64,000 bases of DNA from positions 1,534,001-1,598,000 of the forward strand of contig NC_014614.1 in the NCBI RefSeq assembly GCF_000196455.1. The letters run 5' to 3'. Of this stretch, positions 9,405 through 18,466 are shown in pieces. The first letter of the stretch is position 1. Each line of letters starts with the position of its first letter. Below the pieces are notes generated by a model. That model searched no databases and had not been told where the DNA came from. It saw only the letters and a program-made list of their open reading frames with translations. The position numbers were made by a program, and so were the translations under genes. Origin of the DNA: Acetoanaerobium sticklandii. Its GTDB lineage: Bacteria > Bacillota > Clostridia > Peptostreptococcales > Filifactoraceae.

Positions 9405-10226
9405 CTATTTAGAAATTCCTAGTATTTCTCTTGCTTCTGATGGAGTAGCTACTGGTCTTCCAAATTCTTTAGCTAATCTTACGACTTTTTCAACTAACTC
9501 GCCGTTGCTTTTAGCTGGAACACCTTTTTCTATGTAAACGTTGTCTTCAAATCCAACTCGTACATGACCACCTGTAATAATAGCCATCGCTGCCATTGGG
9601 AATTGATTTCTTCCCATTGCTGATACTGTAAATGATGATTCACTTGGAATGCTTCCAATTAAAAATACTAAATCTCTTGGTGTTGCGCTTATTCCTCCAT
9701 TTACACCCATAACGAAATTAAAGTGCATTGGAGTTTGGATATGACCTTTTTTAGCTAATCTAATTGCCATATCAATCATACTCTTATCGAAAACTTCACA
9801 TTCTGGTTTTACACCATTTTTAATCATATATTTCGAGAAATTTATAATCATATTTTCTGTGTTTACAAAGATTTCATCTCCACCAAAGTTACATGTTCCG
9901 CAGTCTAATGATGCCATCTCTGGTTTAAGAAATACTGGTTGAAGCCTTTCTTCATCTGTCATTCCTACAGCTCCACCAGTTGAAGGTTGAATTATTGCAT
10001 CTGGACAGGCTTCCTTTATCGCATCAACACACATTTTAAATCTTTCTTTTGATTGAGTTGGAGTACCATCGTCCTCTCTTACATGAAGGTGGATAACGCT
10101 TGCCCCAGCATCATAAGCTGATTTTGCTTCTCTTACTATTTCCTCCACTGTATAAGGAACATTTGGGTTGTGTTCTTTTGTAACCTCTGCTCCACAAATT
10201 GCAGCTGTTATAATTAACTTTTCCAT
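9405..10226 (-). CDS. kce: 3-keto-5-aminohexanoate cleavage enzyme
   Basis: 273 residues, founding type of the BKACE (DUF849) family. It condenses 3-keto-5-aminohexanoate with acetyl-CoA to give acetoacetate and 3-aminobutyryl-CoA. The metal-binding HLH is visible in VIHLHVRED, and the downstream PSTGGAVG and NFVMGVNGGISATP segments are typical. It lies 10 bases after kal. The 94-base gap to kdd is AT-rich with no clear terminator, so co-transcription is expected. Confidence 0.97.
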   Translation of the reverse strand: MEKLIITAAICGAEVTKEHNPNVPYTVEEIVREAKSAYDAGASVIHLHVREDDGTPTQSKERFKMCVDAIKEACPDAIIQPSTGGAVGMTDEERLQPVFLKPEMASLDCGTCNFGGDEIFVNTENMIINFSKYMIKNGVKPECEVFDKSMIDMAIRLAKKGHIQTPMHFNFVMGVNGGISATPRDLVFLIGSIPSESSFTVSAMGRNQFPMAAMAIITGGHVRVGFEDNVYIEKGVPAKSNGELVEKVVRLAKEFGRPVATPSEAREILGISK

Positions 10227-10236
10227 TCTTTTATCC

Positions 10237-10617
10237 CTACTTTCTTTGTTTATCCTTAGGAACTACGCAAGTACCACTAGCACGACATACTACAATCGGA
10301 GTCTCAAGTACATCGCATGCTGAATCATTTATATCTGTTCTTGGAACAATTACTTTTCTTGCTTCAAAAATCATTTTTCTTGATGTATTGCCTTGCTCTG
10401 TGATGCTTCCTTCAACTTCTATGTAATCGCCAGCAAAAACTGGAGCCATAAACTCAACCATGTCATACGCTTTGAAAAGTCCTTCGTCTCCATCATTCAT
10501 TATAAGTAGTTCAGTTGCTACGTCTCCGAATAGTTGAAGCATTCTCGCCCCATCTACAAGACCACCGCCATAATGAGCGTCATGAGCACTCATTCTAATT
10601 TTAAGTACAGATTTCAT
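10237..10617 (-). CDS. kal: 3-aminobutyryl-CoA ammonia lyase
   Basis: 126 residues, small hot-dog-fold enzyme that removes ammonia from L-3-aminobutyryl-CoA to give crotonyl-CoA. The diagnostic N-terminal region is MSAHDAHYGGGLVDGARML. It is the first gene of the operon; AAGGAGG lies 9 bases upstream of the ATG and directly follows the riboswitch terminator. Confidence 0.96.
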   Translation of the reverse strand: MKSVLKIRMSAHDAHYGGGLVDGARMLQLFGDVATELLIMNDGDEGLFKAYDMVEFMAPVFAGDYIEVEGSITEQGNTSRKMIFEARKVIVPRTDINDSACDVLETPIVVCRASGTCVVPKDKQRK

Positions 10618-10649
10618 TTTGATTGCCTCCTTAAAAAATAAATTAAACT

Positions 10650-10695
10650 AAAAAAGCGCTATTTACGTCATGACATGCATGACGTAAATAGCGCT
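10650..10695 (-). terminator. Riboswitch-controlled intrinsic terminator ahead of kal
   Basis: On the minus strand AGCGCTATTTACGTCATG pairs perfectly (18 bp) with CATGACGTAAATAGCGCT around a 5-base loop, followed by TTTTTT. It lies in the leader, between the aptamer and the kal ribosome site. The 5' arm includes the aptamer P1 3' strand, so P1 and terminator are mutually exclusive. Confidence 0.95.
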
Positions 10696-10853
10696 CCATG
10701 ATTAACATGGCAATGGTAAGTGCTGAACATTACCACCAAAGAAATATCCAAGAACGAATAAGTCTCTTCGGCAACAAAGACATTAGTACAATTCATCGAG
10801 TGTTCTTACTCTTAGCATAATTGTATTACCTTCTTGTTGCACCTCTATTTACG
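10683..10853 (-). ncRNA. Lysine riboswitch (L-box) aptamer with ON-type wiring
   Basis: Minus-strand leader of the kam operon. It contains the L-box landmarks AGAGGTGC directly after P1, GAGTAAG, the core GTTGCCGAAG, and TTTCTTTGGTGG near the 3' side. P1 is formed by CGTAAATAG (10845-10853) and CTATTTACG (10683-10691). The 3' strand of P1 is also part of the 5' arm of the terminator at 10655-10695. Lysine binding should stabilise P1, break the terminator and allow transcription. This is opposite to the OFF logic of lysC/lysP riboswitches and makes sense for a catabolic operon. The family assignment is by motif recognition; the switching direction is read from base pairing. Confidence 0.92.
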
Positions 10854-10875
10854 AATTTTTATAATTTTCATTTTG

Positions 10876-10904
10876 ATTATAATCCTTAGTTATATAATTG
10901 TCAA
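10876..10904 (-). promoter_or_regulatory. Sigma-A promoter of the lysine fermentation operon
   Basis: Minus strand -35 TTGACA (10899-10904), 17-base spacer, -10 TATAAT (10876-10881), a perfect consensus. Transcription would start about 15-20 bases before the riboswitch P1 helix. It lies 28 bases after the mgsA stop, with no GC-rich terminator between, so read-through from the shape operon would also have to pass the riboswitch. Confidence 0.93.
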
Positions 10905-10931
10905 TAAAGGAAAATTTAAAAAATTTAAAAA

Positions 10932-11324
10932 TTAATCTATTTCTCTGTAATTTAAGTCTCCTCTTTTTAAACCATTTATGAACAACTCAGCAGAGGCAAG
11001 GTTTGTAGCAAGTGGTATTGCGTGAACATCACATAATCTAAGTAAAGCTTGTACATCAGGTTCGTGCGGCTGAGCTGTAAGAGGATCTCTTAAAAAAATA
11101 ATCAAATCCATATTGTTCTCAGCAATTTTAGCACCTATTTGTTGATCTCCTCCAAGAGGACCTGATAGGAACTTATGAACACTTAACCCTGTCATTTTTT
11201 CTATTAATCGTCCTGTTGTTCCTGTCGCAAATAAATTATGTTTTTTAAATATTTCTGAATACGCAAGAACAAAATTAATTAAAATATCTTTTTTATGGTC
11301 ATGTGCAATTAATGCTACGTTCAT
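10932..11324 (-). CDS. mgsA: Methylglyoxal synthase
   Basis: 130 residues, converting dihydroxyacetone phosphate to methylglyoxal and phosphate. The motifs NLFATGTTG and SGPLGGDQQIG are characteristic of the active site, and DVHAIPLATN carries the catalytic histidine. The frame extends to 11390, but AGGAGTG lies 8 bases before the ATG at 11324, which restores the normal family length and start (MNVALIAHDHKK). It follows rodA by 16 bases and closes the shape/division cluster, an order common in Clostridia. Confidence 0.93.
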   Translation of the reverse strand: MNVALIAHDHKKDILINFVLAYSEIFKKHNLFATGTTGRLIEKMTGLSVHKFLSGPLGGDQQIGAKIAENNMDLIIFLRDPLTAQPHEPDVQALLRLCDVHAIPLATNLASAELFINGLKRGDLNYREID

Positions 11325-11340
11325 AATATACACTCCTAAT

Positions 11341-12447
11341 TTAGAAATTAATTTTCCTTCGTTTGACAGATACATTAAATACAAGAGCAAGTGCCATCAT
11401 GCTTGTAAGCATAGAACTCCCTCCATAGCTTACAAATGGCAATGTTACCCCTGTTACTGGCATTACTCCCATAGTCATTCCTACATTTTGAACAAATTGA
11501 TATAAAAACATAGAAGTAATACCGACTATGATAAGAGTACCATAAAAATCTTTAGCTGAAGTTGCAAGGGCATAAAGCCTTTTAAAAAAAACAAAATATA
11601 ATATTAGAACAACTGACATCCCTATCAAACCAAATTCTTCACCTAAAACAGCAAAAATAAAATCGCTATCTGTTACAGGTAAAAATCCATATTGATTTTG
11701 AGTTCCATTAAATAATCCTTTTCCAAATATTTTTCCTGAACCGATTGCTATCATCGATTGAATAACTTGAAAATTTCCTTCAAAAGATGGATCTCCTGGA
11801 TTTAAAAAAGCATCAATTCTAGTTCTTTGATGAGGTCTAAGAATATAGTTGTATATAATTGGAGAGAAGACAAGCGCACCCAATATCGCATATAAAACTA
11901 CTTTCAAATTCAATCCTGAGATATAAAGCATCCCAAATATTATAAAAGAAAAAACTATTGCTCCTCCAAGGTCTGGTTGCAACATAACGAGAATAATAAT
12001 TGGAAGAGGATATAAAACAGCTAAAAATATTTCTTTTAAATCATATAACATATCTTTTCTTTCTTCTAGATATTTTGCATAACCCAAAATAAAAGTGAGT
12101 TTTACAAGTTCAATAGGTTGAAAATCTATTATTTTCAAATCAATCCAAGATCTAGCTCCAAATTGTGCTTTTCCTAATCCTGGGATATATACAAGAAGAA
12201 GTAGTCCTATCCCCAAAATATACAATTGCTTTTCATAATTTTTAAAATCATTATAATCGAAAAACATGAAAAACACTATAAAGAATACGCCCATAATATA
12301 TGATGCGCTTTGAATTATTAGCCTCTTGTAGCTTCCACCTTCATTAACACCAGTTGCACTGGAAATTAAAATTAAACCAATGCTAAAAAGAAATAAAACA
12401 ATTACAAACAATATAAAGTCAAAATCTTTATATTTTTTTAAATCCAT
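11341..12447 (-). CDS. rodA: Peptidoglycan polymerase RodA (SEDS family)
   Basis: 368 residues, multipass membrane glycosyltransferase that polymerises lipid II for elongation, working with the class B PBP encoded upstream. About ten hydrophobic segments are visible. The SEDS signatures FGARSWIDL, DLGGAIVF, GEEFGLIG and the C-terminal GVTLPFVSYGGSSML are intact. GGAGC lies 6 bases before the ATG. Its place next to minE and pbp2, and not in a dcw cluster, favours RodA over FtsW. Confidence 0.93.
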   Translation of the reverse strand: MDLKKYKDFDFILFVIVLFLFSIGLILISSATGVNEGGSYKRLIIQSASYIMGVFFIVFFMFFDYNDFKNYEKQLYILGIGLLLLVYIPGLGKAQFGARSWIDLKIIDFQPIELVKLTFILGYAKYLEERKDMLYDLKEIFLAVLYPLPIIILVMLQPDLGGAIVFSFIIFGMLYISGLNLKVVLYAILGALVFSPIIYNYILRPHQRTRIDAFLNPGDPSFEGNFQVIQSMIAIGSGKIFGKGLFNGTQNQYGFLPVTDSDFIFAVLGEEFGLIGMSVVLILYFVFFKRLYALATSAKDFYGTLIIVGITSMFLYQFVQNVGMTMGVMPVTGVTLPFVSYGGSSMLTSMMALALVFNVSVKRRKINF

Positions 12448-12472
12448 ATTAATGCTCCATTCAATATCTTGA

Positions 12473-12745
12473 CTACTTCATTCTTTTGATAGGTATGTTT
12501 GCAACAAGAGCTGGAACCATTTCAGAGTTATCTTGGCTCTTAGTTTTTATCATCTTAACTTCGATATGTTCCTCGTCCACTTCCATATATTTTTCAATTG
12601 CAAGTAAAATATCTCCTTTTAATGCTTCTAAAACAGTTGGAGAATAATTTCCCTTATCATGAATCAGGACAAGCTTTAATCTTTCTTTAGCAACATTTTT
12701 GCTAGAATTTTTGTCGTTTGAAAAAATCTTAAAGATATCAAGCAT
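12473..12745 (-). CDS. minE: Cell division topological specificity factor MinE
   Basis: 90 residues. The N-terminal amphipathic helix MLDIFKIF is the membrane/MinD-contact region, followed by the family core RLKLVLIHDKGNYSPTVLEA. MinE drives MinD oscillation in organisms that have it. It follows minD by 15 bases with a GGAGGTGCT ribosome site. Confidence 0.93.
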   Translation of the reverse strand: MLDIFKIFSNDKNSSKNVAKERLKLVLIHDKGNYSPTVLEALKGDILLAIEKYMEVDEEHIEVKMIKTKSQDNSEMVPALVANIPIKRMK

Positions 12746-12760
12746 GATAGCACCTCCTCA

Positions 12761-13556
12761 CTATTTTAGTCCAATAAGTTTTTTTAATTTTGACATAAAA
12801 CCTTCGTTTAAATTTAGGTCAATAAAAGGTATTTCTTCACCTTGGATTCTCTTTGCAATATTTCTATATGCTTGCCCCGCTAATGATTTTTGATTTGTAA
12901 CAGCAGGTTCTCCTCTGTTTGTAGAAATAACTATATTTTCATCATCAGGAACTACACCAATCAAATCTATGGCCAAAATATCTAGAATATCGTCGATATT
13001 CATCATATCTCCTCTTTGAACCATATCAATTTTTAATCTATTAATTATAAGTTTAGGATTATGTATTTCACTTGCTTCTAGAAGCCCTATGATTCTATCC
13101 GCATCTCTAACAGCTGAGACTTCAGGAGTTGTAACTACTATCGCCTCATCAGCACCTGCAATAGCATTTTTAAATCCATTTTCTATACCTGCTGGGCAAT
13201 CAATCAGTATGAAATCAAATTCTTCTCTTAAAGTATCGCATAGTTTTTTCATCTGTTCAGGACTTACAGAGTCCTTGTCTCTTGTTTGAGCTGCAGGGAT
13301 TAAAATATAAATTTTCAAATCTTTTATCTTTTATCATTGCTTGTTTATATTTGCATCTTTCTTCAACAATATCAACTAAATCATAAACTATTCTATTTTC
13401 AAGTCCCATAACTACATCCAAATTTCTAAGTCCAATATCTGCATCAATCACTATCGTTCTTTTGCCTTCTAGACTTAAAGCTGTACCTAAATTTGCTGTA
13501 GAAGTTGTCTTTCCAACTCCTCCTTTTCCTGAAGTTATTACAATAACTTTAGACAT
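12761..13556 (-). pseudogene. minD: Septum site-determining ATPase MinD, interrupted by a one-base frameshift
   Basis: The N-terminal frame (13556 down to about 13305) begins MSKVIVITSGKGGVGKTT with an intact deviant Walker A. The second frame carries the rest of MinD, including DFILIDCPAGIENGF and a C-terminal amphipathic tail, FMSKLKKLIGLK. The frames join if one T is removed from the TTTT at 13302-13305: ENLYF then becomes ENLYLIPAAQTRDKD, the normal MinD sequence. Apart from that base the roughly 265-residue gene is complete. MinC and MinE on both sides are intact, so a sequencing or assembly error is at least as likely as a true mutation. Confidence 0.9.
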
Positions 13557-13584
13557 ACTTTGTGCCTCCTCTAATAAATCATCT

Positions 13585-14226
13585 TTATATTTTTGTAGGG
13601 TAATTTTCGATAACTATATGTCCATCATGTACAAATGCAATCTGAGGCAAGCTATTTGAAGAATATGTATCGTCATCTGGAGATATTGCAATTACTGAAG
13701 ATATTCTAAGTTGTATAGGATTAAGTTTTATAGCAGAAACAAAAGCTGATTCATCACCTTTGCTTCCAGCATGAGCTATCCCTCTAAGCACTCCCATTAC
13801 AACTATATTCCCATCTGCGATTAATTGCGCTCCTGGGTTTACATCCCCTAAAACCACTATATTCCCTTCATATTCTACAAAAGCTCCAGATCTAATGGTA
13901 TTTTTTATAAATTTTGTAGGCTTTTCTCCATTTGTATTATAATACATAGTGTCTGAAGAGAGCTTGTTGATGATGGCTTTTTCTTTTTTTGAAAAATTAA
14001 TATTATATTTTTCCTTTAAAAAATTGATTAAGTCTAGCTTTTCTTTTTCGTTTAGATTTGTAGCATAAATATCACAAAATTGTGAGCCTTTGAAAAAAAA
14101 TAAATTAGAATTAATTTTATCAATTAAATTTTTTCTAGCTTCTTCATAGTCAGCTTCATTATTTATAACTATAATGAATCCATCCTTAGTACCCTTAAAT
14201 TCTATTGTATCTTTTAAAGATTTCAT
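13585..14226 (-). CDS. minC: Septum site-determining protein MinC
   Basis: 213 residues. The N-terminal domain is followed by a C-terminal right-handed beta-helix with the repeats GNIVVLGDVNPGAQLIA and GNIVVMGVLRGIAHAG. It inhibits FtsZ assembly when recruited by MinD. The frame formally starts at a TTG at 14229, but the ATG three bases later is 8 bases from GGAGG and is preferred. It lies 28 bases upstream of minD. Confidence 0.92.
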   Translation of the reverse strand: MKSLKDTIEFKGTKDGFIIVINNEADYEEARKNLIDKINSNLFFFKGSQFCDIYATNLNEKEKLDLINFLKEKYNINFSKKEKAIINKLSSDTMYYNTNGEKPTKFIKNTIRSGAFVEYEGNIVVLGDVNPGAQLIADGNIVVMGVLRGIAHAGSKGDESAFVSAIKLNPIQLRISSVIAISPDDDTYSSNSLPQIAFVHDGHIVIENYPTKI

Positions 14227-14295
14227 CAACTAGTCCTCCAAATATTATATACTATATTATAAAATTATTCTTTATAAACTTTATCAATTGTTTAG

Positions 14296-17094
14296 TTAAT
14301 TTGTACTATTCTCATCAACTTGCTCTTGCTCTGAAGTCGTAATGTCCTCATTTTGATTATTTATTCCAAAATACTGAGCAATTATTTCTCTTGCTACCGG
14401 ACCTGCATAGCCACCACTGCCTCCTTGAAATATCAGGGAAACTACAGCTATTTCAGGATTGTCATGCGGAGCATACGATACAAACCACGCAAAATTGTCA
14501 TAGTTGTCTTTAAACCTATTTATATCTTCATCTGATAGACTAGGATTTAATTCCAATATCGCTCTTCTAAGATATCTATGTGATGCAAGATTTTCTGTTG
14601 ATTCCGATTTGAGTTTGTTTGCTAAATTAACTGCTTGAGTCTTATCTACTCTATAGTCTCTCATATGTGATAGTAAATACTCTTCTTCGTCAACAGCTGG
14701 GATTTTACCACTTTTTTGCGCTGTGCCTGTTTTTGCTGCAACTTTTATTGGGAAGTTCTGAAAGATTTCCTTTGCAGTTCCTTCATCCGTAACATCAATC
14801 ATCCCTCTTCTTAAATACTCAAGATTATCTTTGTTTACAGGGATTTCTTCAGATTTTCTCTCAATTTTATCAATATCTGATTTATCATATTTCTCTATTC
14901 TATCAACTACAGTTACTCTGTTTAAGTATCCATTGTTTGCAATAGCTGAAATATAATTGGCAATTTGAAGAGGTGTATAAGCATGGGCTCCCTGTCCAAT
15001 AGATAGGTTAAAGGTATCTCCAGTTTTCCAGGTTCCTTGATTGTAATAGCTGTATTTAACGTATTCAGCAATTTCAACTGCTAAATCTTCCTTTACCTTT
15101 AGCTCTTTCATTCTATTTATCAATTCTGTTCTAGATGGGTTTTCATCCATCCATGAAACAATTTTGTTTATTCTTTCCTCATATAACGGACTAGAGCTGG
15201 TAATATCTGTAAAGTAATTTCTCATCTTTGCATTAATAGAATAGTATAAAGCCTTTCTAGTTTCCTCTAGCTTTTGCTTAGGGTCTGGAACCTTACCAGA
15301 AACCTCTTCAATTTGAATACCAGTAAAATCATCAAGACCAAATAGTTTCGCCATATCAAGGATTTTTCCAGAATTCATCTCAACAGGCAGAGGTTTCTCT
15401 TTTGCATAATCATAACCTACACTTATGCTATAGAAATAATAATTACATGAGTCTCTTAGTGCAGCGACTAAATCTTCTTCGCCATGTTTCCCACCATAAT
15501 CATTCCAAAACCAACAACCGAATCTTCTTCCACCCATCTCTATAAAGCCTTCATCTTTAATTCTATAGTTTGGATCAAGCCCACTTTCAAGAGCAGCTAG
15601 TCCAGTTATCATTTTAAAAGCTGATCCTGGTTGTACTGAAGTCATTGTAGCAATGTTATATAATGGCTTTGGCGATAAAGGATCATTTAAATTTTCTGGC
15701 ATTAAATTATCCATGTCGCTTGCTGAGACTCCAGTAGTAAAAATATTTGGATCATAATCTGGGTAGCTAGCCATAGCTAGAACTTCTCCAGATTTTACAT
15801 CTAAAGCTACAACCGCTCCAGATGCAGCTTTATTATAAATTTTATTATTCTTTCTTAATCTTACATTTCCCCATTCACTTTCATAAGTTCCTCCAGTTTG
15901 AATTAATTCCAGAGTTTTTTTAAGTGATTCCTCCGCAACTTTTTGCAAATCTGAATCTATGGTTAAATAAACCGTATCTCCAGATAATGGCGTTTCATAA
16001 TCTATGCTGTTAATAAGCCTTCCAAAAGCATCTACTTGAACTCTTCTGTAACCATTTTTACCCTTTAAAATTTCCTCATATTTTTTTTCTATTCCAGTTT
16101 TTCCTATTATATCTGAGCTATTGTATTTTTTTTCATTGACGTATTTAGCTATTTCTTCCTGTGTTGAAATCCTTCCAATTTGTCCGAGTATGTGGGATGC
16201 AAGACTTCCATTTGGATAATATCTTATAGGATTGATTTGAACAGTCACTCCTGGGATATCAATAGAAAGCTCTTCAATTGTAGATACAGTTTTTTTAGAT
16301 ACATCGACAGCTATTTGCACAGGTTCATATTGAAAATATCCTTTTGATTTGAGCATATCTCTTATTAATAAAATATCCCTTACTTTTGTATCATTTAGAT
16401 TGTCTGGTATCTCATAGTATTCTTTAATTAATTTATAAGCTGCACTTGCATCTATATTTTTATCCTTAATTTTATATTTTGCTAACCATTCCTGCTTTCT
16501 AATCTCCTCTGTAAACTCCCATCTACTAACTGAAATAGGTGGATAAAACCCTGCGTCATTGAGTTTTTTTTGCAAATCAACTGCATGCTCTTCTTCTGTG
16601 ACTTCAATTAAACCCTGGTCTTTTGCATTCTGAACTACAGTAAAGAAACTATCTTTCGCATCCTTGTTAGTCTCAATATCGTTTTTTTCTTTCCATTGGC
16701 TTATTTTTTCATCAAAAGCAAAAAATAATTCTGTTCCATTATTTTTTATAGGAAAATCATCACTAACAGCTTCGTTATTATTTCTAAGAATTTCCATTAA
16801 TTTCAAGGCTGTATCATTTATCTTTTCTTTTACTAATTCATTCTGAGAAATCAAAACTGTAAAGCTTGGTCGATTTCCAGCTAAAAGTTTCCCATTTCTA
16901 TCCTTGATTTCACCTCTAGGAGCTTGAGATTCGATTTTTTTGTAAACTTTATTTTCAGCAACAGAATAAAAATCGTCACCTTGAATTATTGTCATATATG
17001 ACATTCTTACAAATAATCCAACAAAAACTATGCATATAAATGCATACATTATCTGAAATCTATTATTAGTATCTAACTTCATCTTGTTCACCAC
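14296..17094 (-). CDS. mrdA: Class B penicillin-binding protein 2 (elongation transpeptidase)
   Basis: 932 residues, longer than the usual 600-700, as in many clostridial PBP2 proteins. A short cytoplasmic tail and one membrane anchor (about 13-33) are followed by a dimerisation/pedestal region and the transpeptidase domain. The active-site motifs are SAFK (Ser491, Lys494), SCN (549-551) and KTGT (788-791). Extra length lies in inserts at about 110-250 and 600-690 and near 800-850. The start is a GTG at 17094, overlapping the mreD stop, or the ATG at 17082; neither has a strong ribosome site, so coupling to mreD is likely. It partners RodA. Confidence 0.93.
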   Translation of the reverse strand: MVNKMKLDTNNRFQIMYAFICIVFVGLFVRMSYMTIIQGDDFYSVAENKVYKKIESQAPRGEIKDRNGKLLAGNRPSFTVLISQNELVKEKINDTALKLMEILRNNNEAVSDDFPIKNNGTELFFAFDEKISQWKEKNDIETNKDAKDSFFTVVQNAKDQGLIEVTEEEHAVDLQKKLNDAGFYPPISVSRWEFTEEIRKQEWLAKYKIKDKNIDASAAYKLIKEYYEIPDNLNDTKVRDILLIRDMLKSKGYFQYEPVQIAVDVSKKTVSTIEELSIDIPGVTVQINPIRYYPNGSLASHILGQIGRISTQEEIAKYVNEKKYNSSDIIGKTGIEKKYEEILKGKNGYRRVQVDAFGRLINSIDYETPLSGDTVYLTIDSDLQKVAEESLKKTLELIQTGGTYESEWGNVRLRKNNKIYNKAASGAVVALDVKSGEVLAMASYPDYDPNIFTTGVSASDMDNLMPENLNDPLSPKPLYNIATMTSVQPGSAFKMITGLAALESGLDPNYRIKDEGFIEMGGRRFGCWFWNDYGGKHGEEDLVAALRDSCNYYFYSISVGYDYAKEKPLPVEMNSGKILDMAKLFGLDDFTGIQIEEVSGKVPDPKQKLEETRKALYYSINAKMRNYFTDITSSSPLYEERINKIVSWMDENPSRTELINRMKELKVKEDLAVEIAEYVKYSYYNQGTWKTGDTFNLSIGQGAHAYTPLQIANYISAIANNGYLNRVTVVDRIEKYDKSDIDKIERKSEEIPVNKDNLEYLRRGMIDVTDEGTAKEIFQNFPIKVAAKTGTAQKSGKIPAVDEEEYLLSHMRDYRVDKTQAVNLANKLKSESTENLASHRYLRRAILELNPSLSDEDINRFKDNYDNFAWFVSYAPHDNPEIAVVSLIFQGGSGGYAGPVAREIIAQYFGINNQNEDITTSEQEQVDENSTN

Positions 17095-17576
17095 TGTTCT
17101 TCAACCTTATTGAGTACGATATTTAATGGATAAAATAAAAAAGCTGAGATTATGCCATTTATAAATACAGCTTCTACTATTCTTAATAAAAACATTCCTA
17201 ACTCTATACCTCTAAATCCAACAATAGTTGAAATTAACAAATTATCTATAATTGTTGCAATTACTACAAGAAGTATAACTGTAAAAATATTCTCTTTAAA
17301 TACCTTTTCTTTTAAACTCCCATACAAATAACCTATAGAAATAAATAATAGTCCATAGTAGGCAAAGTACTTACCAACACTTATATCAATAATCAATCCT
17401 AACGCTAAACCAATTATTGATGCCTTTTCTGCTCCTATATATATGGATATAAATACCAAATATATTAACATAAGATTTGGTCTATAAGAAAAGAATATTA
17501 AATCTATATCATTTAAAATTGTATTCGAAAAAACTATTAATAGTAAACCAATTACAAAGTATAAAATATTTTTCAC
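17088..17576 (-). CDS. mreD: Rod shape-determining protein MreD
   Basis: 162 residues with five or six hydrophobic segments and no soluble domain, as expected for MreD of the elongation complex. Identification rests on size, hydrophobic pattern and the invariant position between mreC and the PBP2 gene. It overlaps the PBP2 gene by a few bases. Confidence 0.85.
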   Translation of the reverse strand: MKNILYFVIGLLLIVFSNTILNDIDLIFFSYRPNLMLIYLVFISIYIGAEKASIIGLALGLIIDISVGKYFAYYGLLFISIGYLYGSLKEKVFKENIFTVILLVVIATIIDNLLISTIVGFRGIELGMFLLRIVEAVFINGIISAFLFYPLNIVLNKVEEQW

Positions 17577-17589
17577 AATTATACCTCTT

Positions 17590-18450
17590 TTAATTAAAAT
17601 CTCTAGGATTTAGAATCATTACTTTATCAATTTTCTTCAAGTTAACATAAGGTTTTATTTTAACATATTTTAAAAGATTATTTTTATCTTCAATTATTTT
17701 ATCAATGCTTCCGATTGGAATTCCTTTTGGATATAATCCTAATCCAGAAGTTATAATAATATCTCCCGGCAAAACTTTATAATTTATATCAAATAGATAG
17801 CCTTTAATATACCCTTCAAAATCTTTATATTCATAATCCATAGTTACGTTTTGACTAGCTATTCCAGTATATCTTTCTTCTCTTAAAACCTGAAAACTCA
17901 CAGAAGATTTACTATCTAAAATAGATATGGCCTTTGAATAATTATCAGAAACTTCATAAATTCTTCCAACTAGACCTTTTCCTGTTAAAACTATACCATC
18001 CTTTTGAACATTTTGATTTTTACCAGCTGATATAGTAAATGATGTATAATAATTCCCATCATTTTTGCCCACTATAGATGCTGTAACATAGTTTTTTTCG
18101 TAATCCTCTTCAATAAAGTTTAAGCTTTGTTTTAAGTCACTTAACTGCTTAAGTTCACTTTCTGTAACTGTATTTTTTATAAGTTGTGTTCTTAATTTTT
18201 CTACTTCTATTTCTAAATCTTCTATTTTCTTATCTTTATCGTTTTTTGGTATTACACTCCCCATAAAATTTACAGAAGAGTTTTTTATACTCGAAATCAT
18301 TTTATTCGGGGGAGCTAGCAATTCTAACCCGATTCTACTTAGTAAATTGTCATTCCCTTTTTTTACTGATAAGCTAAGACTAGTTATCAGTGTAAAAATC
18401 AACACAAGATAAATGTATAATTTTTTGCTATATTTTTTTTTATTAGGCAT
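17590..18450 (-). CDS. mreC: Cell shape-determining protein MreC
   Basis: Periplasm-facing scaffold of the elongation complex: an N-terminal membrane anchor (about residues 10-28), a coiled-coil (KIEDLEIEVEKLRTQLIKN) and a beta-rich C-terminal domain with VLTGKGLVGRI and GDIIITSGLGLYPKGIPIG. The frame extends to 18513 inside radC, but AGGAGATTATTTT places the start at the ATG at 18450 (MPNKKKYSKK), giving 286 residues. No mreB lies between radC and mreC, where it often sits. Confidence 0.9.
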   Translation of the reverse strand: MPNKKKYSKKLYIYLVLIFTLITSLSLSVKKGNDNLLSRIGLELLAPPNKMISSIKNSSVNFMGSVIPKNDKDKKIEDLEIEVEKLRTQLIKNTVTESELKQLSDLKQSLNFIEEDYEKNYVTASIVGKNDGNYYTSFTISAGKNQNVQKDGIVLTGKGLVGRIYEVSDNYSKAISILDSKSSVSFQVLREERYTGIASQNVTMDYEYKDFEGYIKGYLFDINYKVLPGDIIITSGLGLYPKGIPIGSIDKIIEDKNNLLKYVKIKPYVNLKKIDKVMILNPRDFN

Positions 18451-18466
18451 AAAATAATCTCCTAAA

